Origin: Agapetus fuscipes
Taxonomy: Eukaryota; Arthropoda; Insecta; Trichoptera; Glossosomatidae
Direction: 5' to 3'
DNA: 64,000 nt
NCBI GenBank assembly: GCA_951799405.1
Contig: OX637333.1
Span: 28,354,785 to 28,418,784, forward strand
Below, one piece after another: positions 51,823 to 61,812 of this stretch; the stretch's first letter is position 1; each line of letters opens with the position of its first letter. The notes below the pieces were generated by a model. It did no database searches and was not told where the DNA came from. It worked only from the letters and a program-made list of their open reading frames with translations. The position numbers and the translations under genes are program-made.

Positions 51823-52520
51823 TACCGGTTAGCCACACTGTGACGTCAAAATGACGTAGATGGATCCGTCGGTCTTAGAAAACCTAACGGTACACTCCAT
51901 AGATTAGAAGATCCATCGACGTCACATCCGCCTAAATAAAAAATGACTTGTTTTACCGGAAATCCAAAATGCGCGAATTTTAAAGAGCTATAATTTAAAA
52001 ACTAAGCCAGATTTTTTTTTTAAATGCGGATGCATTTTTTTTAAATGCAGTCTCTCATGTTATGAAATAAATAAAAACAAAAAGTGAAATTATCCTTTTG
52101 AAATAAACTAAAAATGCCTTAAAACGCTACAGTACATTAATTCCACTGGACTATTCATATTATAATCTCCACATTAGTTTTAACCCTTGCTTGTCGTATG
52201 TCAGTTCAGATATCGCTCGGTTAACCTCTTCACCGCCGCTCGCCTGACCATAAAAGCCATCCAGGCTTTAGGGGCGACAGACCCTCAGCGGATAGGGGCG
52301 ATGAGAAGCGATGGGGTGGAAGCGCCAGTGATAGCTACACACCCTTATTTTGATTAAGCAACAATCACTTTTGGAGCGGTTATTTTTTGTGATTTTTTTT
52401 TAAGTTCATTTTTGGGGTGAAAGATTAGGGAGAACTATACAGGGTGGTCGTAATGAAACATGCTGTGTTTTCAAGTATTATTTTAGCAAAAGGTAAATCC
52501 AAAGTATGAAAATAGCTCTG
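51823..52520. other. Gene-free stretch
   Basis: No gene is seen. Bases 52235-52330 repeat GGGGCGA-type motifs also present near 1020-1190 (ATCGCCCCT), which may be one element's ends. Confidence 0.35.
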
Positions 52521-52611
52521 TAATCTATAATCTAAATTGCAAAGATATATTAACATTTAAAGCTGTATATATTATTATCTGTTGATTTAAAAAAAATATA
52601 ATTTGTCATGT

Positions 52612-53095
52612 ATGTTCCTTGACTTATAGGTTGGTAAGCGGCTGACCACCCATACTGTAAAAAAAAAATGGTTCACTTTGCCAATGTCACCCCTGTTTCA
52701 GGGAAGGACGGCAAGAGTTGCAGGGCTTATGTTCATTTGAGATTGGGTTTTTATATTGTAGGCTCACATGCGGCATGTGTTAGCGCGAAATTATACATGT
52801 CTGCGTGTGGGAATGCATTTAATATAAATCTTAAATCATATTTATCTTTGCAGCTTAAATTAGATTAGATTAGAAAGCCTATATTAAATGCATGCCCACA
52901 AACAAACACGCGTAGTTCGCGCTTGCAAATGCTGAATGTGTACTTACAAATAAAATCCAAACCTCAAATGACGATAAACTCTACAACTTTTGCCGACCCT
53001 CCCTGGCACAGAGGAGAAATTGGCAAAGTGAACAATTTTTAACAGTATGGGTGGTCAGCCTCATACCAACCTATAAGTCAAGGAATATGCTCATA
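52612..53095. mobile_element. Tail-to-tail T-unit pair
   Basis: Bases 52612-52875 are a complete plus-strand unit ending in (TTAGA)n. Bases 52876-53095 are a minus-strand unit of the other subfamily lacking its tail. The pair can fold into a long hairpin. Confidence 0.85.
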
Positions 53096-53253
53096 TGCCT
53101 CAGTTGTATTTAAAAAAATATGTTGTTAACGTAAAAGACAAGTAGGTATGATTTTTTTGTAAAGCTTTGAGATCACCCTATAGCTTGTCAACTATAAATT
53201 AAGGGTAGTCCAGGCACCCTTCATAACATATATAGCAGGTTGATTCAATATTA

Positions 53254-53772
53254 CGTCCCCCCAGTGCTTGTTTGGCTTATCTACCATTTGATTCAAAGAT
53301 GACCTTTTGTTTTTTTCAAATAGATTTGTGAAGAGGAATGCGATTCACCCACCTATTCTGCCTGGCCAGAAACAGGTATTAATATCATCAATTAATAATT
53401 CATTATTGTTAAGTTCAATGAGTAATTCATTAATAATTACCCGATAACATCTGTTAAACCAGGGTCAAAGTTATGGTCAAATGATCCAGGCGGGGATCGA
53501 ACCAACGTTACTCTATTCCAAGTACGCTAGAAAGATCAGCCCACTTGGCCCTCTCGGCCATAGCACCGACTTTTAATGAAATTGTCTTAAGAATCATATT
53601 CTGAACAATCTGAGCTAAGAAAAAAAGTTAAATACGGTAATGTGAGAATTGTTTAATATTTTAAAAATCAATTTCCAGTTTTCATGAGACCCATTGATAC
53701 GGTACACATAGAAACATTGCTAATGTGAAATTACCTTTGATGGACATAAGACAAACAAGCACTAAGGGGACG
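53254..53772. mobile_element. MITE X split by SINE3
   Basis: The left end CGTCCCCCCAGTGCTTGTTT (53254) and right end AAACAAGCACTAAGGGGACG (to 53772) are inverted. The interior aligns to 1784-2037. SINE3 occupies 53311-53573. Confidence 0.75.
53311..53573 (-). mobile_element. SINE3, full length
   Basis: Minus-strand order: GGTGCTATGGCCGAGAGGGC (A-box side, Leu/Ser-like), AACGTTGGTTCGATCCCCGC (B box), body with GATGTTATCGGGTAATTATT, and 3' end GGTGGGTGAATCGCATTCCT, CTTCACAAATCTATTTG. This is the best SINE3 reference here. Confidence 0.85.
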
Positions 53773-53940
53773 GTTAAGCATGTGTATGCACTGCTCATAC
53801 GTATGATTGCACCATTATTAACAATATTTGGATTAAAAAGCAAAAAGAAAAATCTACACAAACATAATAATATTATTCTACATTTGAAAGATTCAGAGGT
53901 ACGCCTAGGAGATAGGCAATCCAAGTTATTGTTTACTTGT

Positions 53941-54358
53941 AATTGAAAGAAGTGTATAAGGACAGAAAGAAATTGCGGTTGATCTGTAATGTTGGCGGCT
54001 AAGGTTTATTATAGTAAAATTTGTTAAATATGTTTTAGTTTTTGATGTCCATATATATTATTATTTATTGATTTAAAAAATGTAATTTGTCGTGTATGCT
54101 CCTTGACTTATAAATTGGTATGCGGCTGACCACCCATGCTGTAAAAATAGTTCACTTTGCCAATGTCACCCCTGTTTCAGGGAAGGACGGCAAGAGTTGC
54201 AGGGTGTATTGCCATTTGAGATTTGGTTTTTATGTTGTAGGTTCACATGAGGCATGTGCAAGCGCGAACTTGTACGTGTCTGGTTGTGAAAATGCATGTA
54301 ATATGAATCTCCAATGTAACATATCTTTGCAACTTAGATTAGATTAGATAAAATTAGA
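53941..54358 (+). mobile_element. RTE-like LINE 3' end, young T-unit subfamily
   Basis: The ORF end (KEVYKDRKKLRLICNVGG, stop near 54002), a spacer of about 100 bases, then a T-unit from CTCCTTGACTTATAAATTGG to (TTAGA)n. It abuts LINE-J at once. Confidence 0.85.
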
Positions 54359-54360
54359 TG

Positions 54361-54766
54361 GAGTGGAATGCTCGGAGTCTTTTTTATCGATATTACAACG
54401 GAGCTTGTTCTAATGAGCTCCATTCATTAATCCCTCCCCCTCGCATTTCAGAAAGGAAAACTCGTAGTACAACTCTCATTCATCCCTTTGCAGTCGATCT
54501 CAAAACTATGAGAACTTGGCGTTTTCATGACTCATTCCTTTGCCAAACTGCCCGTTTATGGAATGATCTACCAGTATCTGTGTTCCCTTCCCAATTTAAT
54601 TCGGTTTTATTCAAAACCTACATAAATCGCCACTTCCTAGCAGCGCCTCACGACAGTAGCAACAACTCAAGCAACATATCTGCGGCACTCTTCCAGGGTG
54701 ACATAGACCCCCAAGACTTTCAAGAATTGGGGAGCTTCCGGCACAAGATTCCTTAAAAAAATGTGA
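54361..54766 (+). pseudogene. LINE-J C-terminal ORF and 3' end
   Basis: The open frame reads WNARSLFYRYYNGACSNEL, IPPPRISERKTRSTTLIHP, FHDSFLCQTARLWNDLPVSV, FPSQFNSVLFKTYINRHF, then a stop at 54754-54756. F-DSF---T-RLWN-LP is the post-RT segment of Jockey/CR1-type LINEs. The 3' end is only about 10 bases after the stop: GGCACAAGATTCCTT and A-run. Bases 54680-54765 resemble SINE2 tail A. It is 5' truncated. Confidence 0.85.
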
Positions 54767-55135
54767 CAGACAGAATGGTGACATCACACGGCCGGGTTGC
54801 TAGGGGAAAGGAAAACATATATTTGTATTATGTAAAGAATCGAAGGAGGAAGGCATCTGCTCAGGACCTTGTCCGAAAGGCGTGCAAGATGGATCGGCCA
54901 TGTAATACGACAAGAAGATCTCTTGCATGGCATAATGGAAGGGATGACCGAGGGGACCAGCTCTAGGGGACGCCCACGCCAAGAGTACCTGGTGGACCTG
55001 TGGACTTGCGCTGCTCATCATATGCAGACCTTAAAAGAGCCGCACAAGACAGGGAAGAATGGAGAAGAAGAGTAAAATATATTACTGCAAGCCAATCCTA
55101 CGATTGAAACTGGAGAAGAAGATATTGGCAATCGC
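54767..55135 (+). pseudogene. LINE C-terminal scrap (RRARWIGHVIRQED)
   Basis: One frame (54869-55075) reads MSERRARWIGHVIRQEDLL, SSRGRPRQEYLVDL. This is again the W-GH-R/GRPR pattern of a non-LTR element C-terminus, with frameshifts around it. It is a different family from the RTE-like units. Confidence 0.65.
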
Positions 55136-55299
55136 TTACTAAGGACGGTAGTTCCATACGAGTGTAGCGTATGCCTGCCGGGAAAAGTCATAAATTCAAT
55201 TTTTTGCTAAGTCGATTGAATGTTCGATTAAAAATAACGCATTTCTATTGAAAGTGAATACTGCCTTTAAGGTGCTATCAAATATTGATGTTAAGTGAC

Positions 55300-55915
55300 A
55301 CTTTATCCTGTGATTTTTTATCATGTGATGTTTTTTCACATGATTATTGTCCTGTGATGTTTTATCCTGAAATGTTTTGTCATGTGATGTCTTTCCTGTG
55401 ATGTTTTGCCATGTGATCTTCAGTCCTGTGAACTTTTGTCTCGTGATGTTCTGTCATGTGATGTTTTTCAGATGCTTTTTGTCCTATGATGTTTAATCCT
55501 GTATTTTTTGTCATGTTATGTTTTATCCTGTGATCTTTAGTCCCGTAATCTTTTTTCTTGCGATGTTTTGTCATTATTGTGATGTTTTTTCTTATGGTTT
55601 TTGCTCTGTGATGTTTTATCCTGTAATGTTTTGTCATGTGATGTTTTTCCCTGTCATCTTCAGTCCTGTGAACTTTTGTATTGTGATGTTCTGTCATGGG
55701 ATGTTTTTTTACATGCTTTTTATCCTGTGGTCTTTAGTCCCGTGTTTTTGTCTTTTGATGTTTTTTCATATGCTTTTTGTCCTATGATGTTTTACCCTGT
55801 TATGTTTTGACATGTGATGTTTTTTCATGTGACGTTTATCCTGTGATCTTTTGTCTTGTGATGTTTTTTCCTATGTATTTTTGTCGTGTGATGTTTTGGT
55901 AGTGTGATGTCATAT
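55300..55915. repeat. Degenerate minisatellite, unit about 15-16 bp
   Basis: About 40 imperfect copies of TCCTGTGATGTTTTG or TCATGTGATGTTTTT. The long open frames across it on both strands (His/Lys-rich or Phe/Cys-rich) are products of the repeat and are not called as genes. Confidence 0.85.
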
Positions 55916-56160
55916 CCTCTTACCACGAAAATTAGATCCATCTTGAGAGTTGTTGTGCTCCACACAGGAGTTGACGATGCTGATGATAAGTTGGCACATG
56001 CGCAGAACGCCGGTGGTATAATGGCGCGCCGTTTATGGTCTGCGCATGATTGATGACTCAGGGACGTGACGCAATGTGGAATGATCCATAGATCAATGCT
56101 CAACAGGGATTCTCAATCCGTCCAGAAACGACCTCTAAAACTTATCACCTATAGATCGTC
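55916..56160. other. Gene-free stretch
   Basis: Nothing is recognised. GC is higher than in the minisatellite. Confidence 0.35.
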
Positions 56161-56162
56161 CC

Positions 56163-56625
56163 CTCCAATCTTATGAGTCGTATAACTGCAAACGCCGTCA
56201 TCTCCAAATTTGATGATTTTTGAGATAATAATCTATAATCTATAATCTAAGTTGCAAGGATATAGTCATTCAAAGCTCTCAGATGTATGCCCACAAACAA
56301 ACACGTGTAGTTCGCGCTTACAAATGCTGATTGTGTACTTACAAATAAAATCCAAACCTCAAATGAACATAAGCCCTGCAACTCTTGCCGACATTCCCTG
56401 AAACAGGGAATAATTATTGAATTTGATTCTGCGTAGTGTAACAAATTATTAGCTGTGTGCGATGTGATGAAAATCTCACTTGATCCTTCGTAATTTTAGT
56501 TGAAAAAGTATGATTCCGTGCAAACGCCGTCATCTCCTCCAATATACACACAAGTTTATTTTTCTCAAAATCATCGCGTAAGGAGTTGACGGCCTTTGCA
56601 TTTATACGACTCGTATGATTTGAAG
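56163..56625. mobile_element. TIR element split by a T-unit
   Basis: The left end CTCCAATCTTATGAGTCGTA with ACTGCAAACGCCGTCATCTC pairs with the right end GAGTTGACGGCCTTTGCATT and TATACGACTCGTATGATTTG. A further internal GCAAACGCCGTCATCTCCTC occurs at 56521-56540. The T-unit lies at 56222-56412. Confidence 0.7.
56222..56412 (-). mobile_element. T-unit inside the TIR element
   Basis: It runs from AGATAATAATCTATAATC to CATTCCCTGAAACAGGG. The first 80 bases of the unit are missing. Confidence 0.8.
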
Positions 56626-56627
56626 AT

Positions 56628-56877
56628 GACCGGTCTGTAGTCTAGTGGTTAGCGCTTCGAGTAAATGGAAGGGAGTGGGTTTGAATATCGGCGGAGCATA
56701 AAAAGTGTACCATTTATATTTTCAAATATGCTCTTCGCTGGGTCAAAAAATCATCTCCTCACAGCAATTGGGTTTTGCTTGAAAATTAGCGCTTTCTATA
56801 GCGATGGCAAAGCTCGTAGAGGGCTCTTGAGGTGTGATTCACGCATAAACGGCGCTCACCAAATAAATCATTCTAAT
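56628..56877 (+). mobile_element. SINE2 with tail B
   Basis: Head: GACCGGTCTGTAGTCTAGTG, GGGTTTGAATATCGGCGG. Tail B: GAGGGCTCTTGAGGTGTGAT, GGCGCTCACCAAATAAATC. It is followed by a T-unit tail. Confidence 0.85.
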
Positions 56878-57122
56878 CTAATCTAATCTAAGTCGCAAAG
56901 ATATGTAACATTGGGGATTCACATTATATGCATTCTCATAAGCAGAGACGTATAAGTTCACGCTTGCACATGCCGCATGTGAACCTACAACACAAGAACC
57001 CAAATCTCAAATGAACATACACTCTGCAACTCTTGCCGACCTTCCCTGAAACAGGGGTGACATTGGCACAGTGAACCATTTTTTACAGCATTGGTGTTCA
57101 GCCGCATGCCAACCTATAAGTA
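56878..57122 (-). mobile_element. T-unit, full length
   Basis: It runs from TAATCTAATCTAAGTCGCAA to CCGCATGCCAACCTATAAGT. (TTAGA)n subfamily. Confidence 0.85.
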
Positions 57123-57737
57123 GGATGTGTCAAGGTGGTAATAAGGGTAGAAGACTTTGCAAAGATTCTGGCCCCCTCTAGTAGAACAGCGACAACGATA
57201 CAGTTTCATTAACAGTATGCCTTATTTTTTAAATTTTATAGAATTTAAAAAAAAAATGAACAGGTTGAGAATCTCAGGCTATAAATCATAGTCGGCAATA
57301 AATCAGTGATTCTCATTTCTGAAGTTGTTCCACTGTCATGTCAGTGGGTTGACGACTACTGAAAAAAAAAACAAGAGCGTGAGTGGCATTCCACGTCCCA
57401 TCAACCAATGGTTCAGCGCAACTGTCAATTATTTTACATCTAAAAAGGTTTTTATCACTGAATTTTTTTTCATATTAATTTTTGACAAATAAATTTCTTC
57501 ATGAATTTTTTGTGCAGATCGGATACCGATTTATTTTACAAGTGTTGAACCTTACGTCAAAATTTATTTGGCATCATATTTTAGGTTACAAACTGAACAT
57601 TTTAATAGTGAAACTTCTGTCCTAGTTTTTTCAGAGGGAATAGTATTGACGCTGGGACACATTTATTTTTAAATGCAACGAAGTCAGCCATACACCAACC
57701 GCTTTGTGAAACGTTAGTATTTCCGTGCTTCACAAGG
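57123..57737. other. Mostly unassigned stretch
   Basis: Bases 57150-57215 resemble the end of the GGTGHP-type ORF on the plus strand (TTTGCAAAGATTCTGG). The rest is AT-rich and unassigned. Confidence 0.4.
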
Positions 57738-57903
57738 TTTTTTTAGATAGATTTGTAAAGGGGAATGCAATTTACTAACCTATTTCGCCTGGACAGTTGT
57801 CTTCATGCGAAAACAGAAGCTTTTGTGCATGCAATGGCATCTGCTGAACCAGGGTCGAAGTTATGGTCAAGTGGGCCAGACGTGATTCGAACCGGCGTTA
57901 ATA
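57738..57903 (-). mobile_element. SINE3 body and B box, cut by SINE2
   Basis: The plus strand begins with the SINE3 3' end (TAGATAGATTTGTAAAGGGG). AACCAGGGTCGAAGTTATGG and GTGATTCGAACCGGCGTTA follow, and the head is then replaced by SINE2. Confidence 0.7.
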
Positions 57904-57904
57904 T

Positions 57905-58334
57905 AATAAATAATATTAAACTGATTTATTTGGTGAGGGCTGTTTTTGTGTGTATCACACCTCAAGAGCCCTCTGCGAGTTTGATCGTTGCTGTAGAAAG
58001 CGCAAATTCTCAAGCAAGACCCAGTTGTTGTAAGGTTGGATGGACCTTTCAGTGACCGGTCTTTGGTAAAGGTTTATGAATTTTTCCTACCCCAGCGAAG
58101 AACACATTTGGAAATATAAATGGTATATATTTGTGCTCCGGCAGGATTCGAATCCACAACCTTCCATTTATGAGTCCGAAATGTTGCCACTGGACTACGG
58201 ACCAGTCCAAGAAATGACAACAACACGCAGTGTAGGTACCTAGCGGTCACCCATCCAAGTAGCATCCGCGCCCAATGTTGCTTAACTTCGGTGATCTGAT
58301 GAGAAACGGTGCTTTCAACATGGTATCGTCGTTG
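57905..58334 (-). mobile_element. SINE2 with 5S head and tail B
   Basis: Minus-strand order: 5S-derived segment (58334-58216; GATCACCGAAGTTAAGCAAC, TACTTGGATGGGTGACCGCT), tRNA-like head (GACTGGTCCGTAGTCCAGTG, GGATTCGAATCCTGCCGG), body, tail B (GAGGGCTCTTGAGGTGTGAT). Full length for the tail B type. Confidence 0.9.
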
Positions 58335-58569
58335 ACTCTTCTTCTTCTTCGTGTCAGCTTCACACCGTATTGGCCCAGTAACGAGCAATGTCTACAGCTC
58401 TTTGGTTTCCCGCAAAGAGATCATCCATGGAGCAGCTTGTCGGACAGGAAGGACAACACCGCAGGTGCTCCATAGTTTGCTGAGCTCCACACTCACATAG
58501 TGTAGAGTCCTCCCGTCCCAGAAATCCCCAGGTCGTTGACTTATAGTCATAGATAGTTATTATTGACAA
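58335..58569 (-). pseudogene. LINE C-terminal zinc-knuckle-like fragment
   Basis: The minus-strand frame includes STLCECGAQQTMEHLRCCPS, a C-C-H-C pattern (CxC...HLxxCP) found at the C-terminus of several arthropod non-LTR reverse transcriptases. The rest of the protein is missing and no RT motif is nearby. Confidence 0.7.
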
Positions 58570-59148
58570 CCCGTTTTTCCTATGTCGTCAAGAGTTGCAA
58601 AATTACTGAATCACATCTGGTATGTTATGATGTTATTGTTGGAATGTTTAATGTTTATATACCATTCAAAAACCACAATAGAGTTATGATTCAATTTCAC
58701 ATTCATGCTACATTAGATTTGAATTAAACATTACCCCGATCTTTTTCCCGACAAGTGGGGAAAATGGATTACAGGTCGCCAGTGTTGTCAGACATAGAAA
58801 TATATATTCCCCCCGAAATGAATTATTGTAGCTGGCAATGTTTTTATTTGTGATGTTGCAAGGTCAAATTTATTATAATGTTAAATAAGTTTTAAATTGT
58901 TTCACGCATATGGCAATACCATTCCAAGAATAAACAGGGTTGAACACAACATTTTTGATTAAAATAAAATTCGAGATACTGCAACTAATAAAGAAGATAT
59001 TTTTTGCGTGGATTAATGCTTTTGGGTCTAAATTTCGACAAAATAATATTTTCATAAGAAAAACGCTAAGTTCAGGATTGCGCTTAATTCATAAGCATTT
59101 GAAAATAATCCAGGGGTTATTAAATTAAGCAACTCATCGTTAATTAGT
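58570..59148. other. Gene-free stretch
   Basis: Nothing is recognised. Confidence 0.35.
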
Positions 59149-59212
59149 TCATAGACCCCTAGAGTCTTTAGAATCTAGGGAGTCTCCCACACAGGATTTC
59201 TTTAAAAAAAAA
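59149..59212 (+). mobile_element. SINE2 tail A fragment
   Basis: TTCATAGACCCCTAGAGTCT, GAATCTAGGGAGTCTCCCAC and GGATTTCTT with poly(A). It is a heavily 5'-truncated insertion, consistent with target-primed reverse transcription. Confidence 0.75.
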
Positions 59213-59227
59213 TAAAAAAATTGGAAG

Positions 59228-59515
59228 GAAGCTATCTATCTATCTATCTATCTATAATCTATCTATCTATTTATCTATAATCTAAGTTGCAAGGATATAT
59301 TCATTTAAAGCTCTCAGATGTATGCCCACAAACAACCACGTGTAGTTCGCGCTTACAAATGCTGATTGTGTACTTACAAATAAAATCCAAACTCAAATGA
59401 ACATAAACCCTGCAACTCCTGCCGACATTCCCTGAAACAGGGGTGACATTGGCAAAGTGAACCATTTTTTACAGTATGGGTGGTCAGCCTCATACCAACC
59501 TATAAGTCAAGGAAT
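59228..59515 (-). mobile_element. T-unit with long (TCTA)n tail
   Basis: An expanded CTATCTAT tail (59231-59280) precedes a full unit to CCTATAAGTCAAGGAAT. (ATAGATT)n subfamily. Confidence 0.85.
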
Positions 59516-59578
59516 AAAGCAGGTTTGAATATATTTGAAATATTTGGTTGAAATATTTTTTCAAAATATCTTCGCAAT

Positions 59579-59850
59579 GAATCCCACCGAGGGTGTCAGA
59601 AATAAATTCCCGTTACGGTGTTTATTTCAAAACTGAAAATAAAATACCGGCAAGGTTTACTCAGCCTTCACAAGAAATGAGTACCAGCCCCCTCGGGAGC
59701 TGGGAAACCCCTACGTAAACTGAAGTGATTGGCGTAAGGCCTGTCCCCTTACCTGTACAAATAAATATGTTCGACTCGCCACATGCAAAACCCTTTGGGA
59801 ATAACGAGGCAAGAAGTTGCACTATATGTCATGCTTAGTTGCGTTAACTC
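59579..59850 (+). mobile_element. SINE1 body, head missing
   Basis: ATCCCACCGAGGGTGTCAGA, CGGTGTTTATTTCAAAAC, GGGAGCTGGGAAACCCC, AGGCAAGAAGTTGCACTA. Confidence 0.85.
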
Positions 59851-59851
59851 T

Positions 59852-60338
59852 TTACTGGGTTGATAAATTCATATGCCTTACCAAAAACCGGTAATCAAAC
59901 GTGCATCCAGTCATTTTAGTTGGCTCGATGTTCTGGATTTTTCATTTCTGCAATGAAAAGTGGGAAAAGTTTATTGCAGAAAAAAAACAGAACTGGGTCT
60001 CACTTGGGTAATCTAACATTGTGAATGCATTTAACCTTTAAAACAGTGTCAATTAAATTTAAGTACCTAGATATTTTTATGTTTGATTTAATATCCTTAC
60101 AATTTGGCAGCCCTGTTGGGATATTTAGGGTTGTGCATCAACAATGGGAAGGTAATAATTGCGTTTGGAATTACTTGGGGGTGTCTGTGGGACCCTCGCG
60201 TGGCAACCCTAACTCTACTGTGCCCATCCCTGCCCTGAGGGAGAAGAGCACCCTAGATATTGACACCCCTGGCGTGTTAGAAATTATTGTACAGTGCGGT
60301 AACTTAAGAAAAAAACAAACACATGAATAATCTAAAAT
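59852..60338. other. Mostly unassigned stretch with SINE2 body scraps
   Basis: Bases 59852-59920 (TTTACTGGGTTGATAAATTC, ACCGGTAATCAAACGTGCAT) and 59990-60008 resemble SINE2 body. The open frame at 60025-60330 (101 codons) has no recognisable domain and is not called. Confidence 0.4.
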
Positions 60339-60570
60339 TAGACATTTTAGTCGTCCGTTGAGCCCACGCTTTGACAAACTAATGATGCATTTGCATGAAG
60401 ACCTGTCAAGACAAGATGGCCGCAAGTGAATAGCTGATTAGTCTTTATACAAATATTACCAAAATTCGGTAGGTAAGAATTACTGTGGTGATGAGACTTC
60501 CAGCCCAGGCATCCTTAGTTTGTCAAAACGTGGGCTCAACGGACGACCAAAATGTCTAAGAATAGCACTG
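60339..60570. mobile_element. Composite palindromic MITE, second copy
   Basis: The ends TAGACATTTTAGTCGTCCGT (60339) and GACGACCAAAATGTCTA (to 60558) enclose the same MITE P core as 6819-7050. The shared flank GTGCTATTCTTAGACATTTT in both copies suggests the true ends lie about 12 bases further out. Confidence 0.75.
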
Positions 60571-60599
60571 GTTGCTTTTCGTCACGAGTTGATTAATTC

Positions 60600-60725
60600 C
60601 CTCGAGCGCTTTTGATGTTATCACACCATTATCAAGAGAACAATTAACAGATCTAAAATGAAAATTGTGAATTCTGGAGAAAGATATCATCGAAATTGCT
60701 CGAGGAAATAAATCAATTCGTGAAG
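60600..60725 (-). mobile_element. Penelope-type 3' terminus
   Basis: The minus strand contains CTCTTGATAATGGTGTGATA and AAGCGCTCGAGGG, similar to 545-690 and 19535-19640. Confidence 0.4.
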
Positions 60726-60763
60726 GAAAACTTAGTGTTAAATTTTAAATTATTAATTTAAAG

Positions 60764-61040
60764 TACCTACACTGCGTGTTGTTGGCATTTCTTGGACCGG
60801 TCCGTAGTCCAGTGGCAACACTTCGGACTCGTAAATGGAAGGTTGTGGATTCGAATCCCGGCGGAGTACAAAATATACCATTTATATTTCCAACCGTCAC
60901 TGAAATGTCCATCCAACCTTAGCACAACTGGGTCTTGCTTGAGAATTGGCGCTTTCTACAGCGACGACCAAGCTCGCAGAGGGCTCTAGAGGTGTGATAC
61001 ACACAAACACAGCTCTCATCAAATAAATCATCCTAATATT
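60764..61040 (+). mobile_element. SINE2 with 5S remnant and tail B
   Basis: It begins in the last 25 bases of the 5S segment (ACACTGCGTGTTGTTGGCAT), then GACCGGTCCGTAGTCCAGTG, GGATTCGAATCCCGGCGG, body and tail B (GAGGGCTCTAGAGGTGTGAT). A 44-base gap in the body. Confidence 0.85.
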
Positions 61041-61530
61041 ACTAAAATAATAATTATTATTAACTGTAATTTAAAAAAAACAGCTACGTTACTCCACTGA
61101 GTTAAGGACAACGTAATAAATGCATACTGTGTAAAATGTATACACATTTTTCTAGCAAGGACCACAATGGCGTACAAGGCTAACTATCTAACAGTTGTTG
61201 GATCAACACATTATTACTCAGTGATTTATGCCATTAACAGATTCTGACTCTGGAGTTGAGGGTGCCAGTTAGTTATAGATACACCAAACACCACGATCAA
61301 GGGCCTATTAGGGAAGTGACACCATGCCGACGAAAGGAGCAATGCTAAAGTCTAAATCGAAACTTATCGGAAATTACGGTCGTTCAACTTGTTTTTGAAT
61401 TAAAAATTAATTAAGGATGGAGAGTTAACGATCTGTTAAATTGAAGCTGAGAATTTTAACTATTTTTGACGTTTCGTTTCCGTTGAATAGCCAACGTCCT
61501 CAGGAGACACATTTGTTGGGTGGCAAACAT
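61041..61530. other. Mostly unassigned stretch
   Basis: No gene is seen. Bases 61465-61515 (GACGTTTCGTTTCCGTTGAA, CCAACGTCCTCAGGAGACAC) share the motif seen in both arms of 5913-6360. Confidence 0.4.
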
Positions 61531-61750
61531 CAAGGATTCACATTGTATGCATTTTCACAAGCAGACACCTATAAGTTTGCGCTTAAACATGCCGCCTGTG
61601 GGCTTACAATAAAAAAACCCGAAGCTCAAAGGAACATACACCTTTGCAACTCTTGCCGACGTTCTATGAAATAGGTGTGACATTGGCAAAGTAAACCATC
61701 TTTTTACAGTATGGGTGGTCAGCCTCATACCAACCTATAAGTCAAGAAAG
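61531..61750 (-). mobile_element. T-unit, tail lost
   Basis: It runs from AGGATTCACATTGTATGCAT to CCAACCTATAAGTCAAGA. It is followed by a MITE X scrap (TAGATAAGCCAAACAAGCAC, 61785-61810). Confidence 0.8.
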
Positions 61751-61812
61751 ACAATTCCATTTAAAGGTCATCTTTGAATCAATTATTAGATAAGCCAAAC
61801 AAGCACTGGTCA

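Noticed and set aside
55380..55810. Open frames of 69-105 codons in the TGATGTTTT repeat region on both strands
   Set aside because: They are translations of a minisatellite (His/Lys-rich on one strand, Phe/Cys-rich on the other) with no start context or domain.
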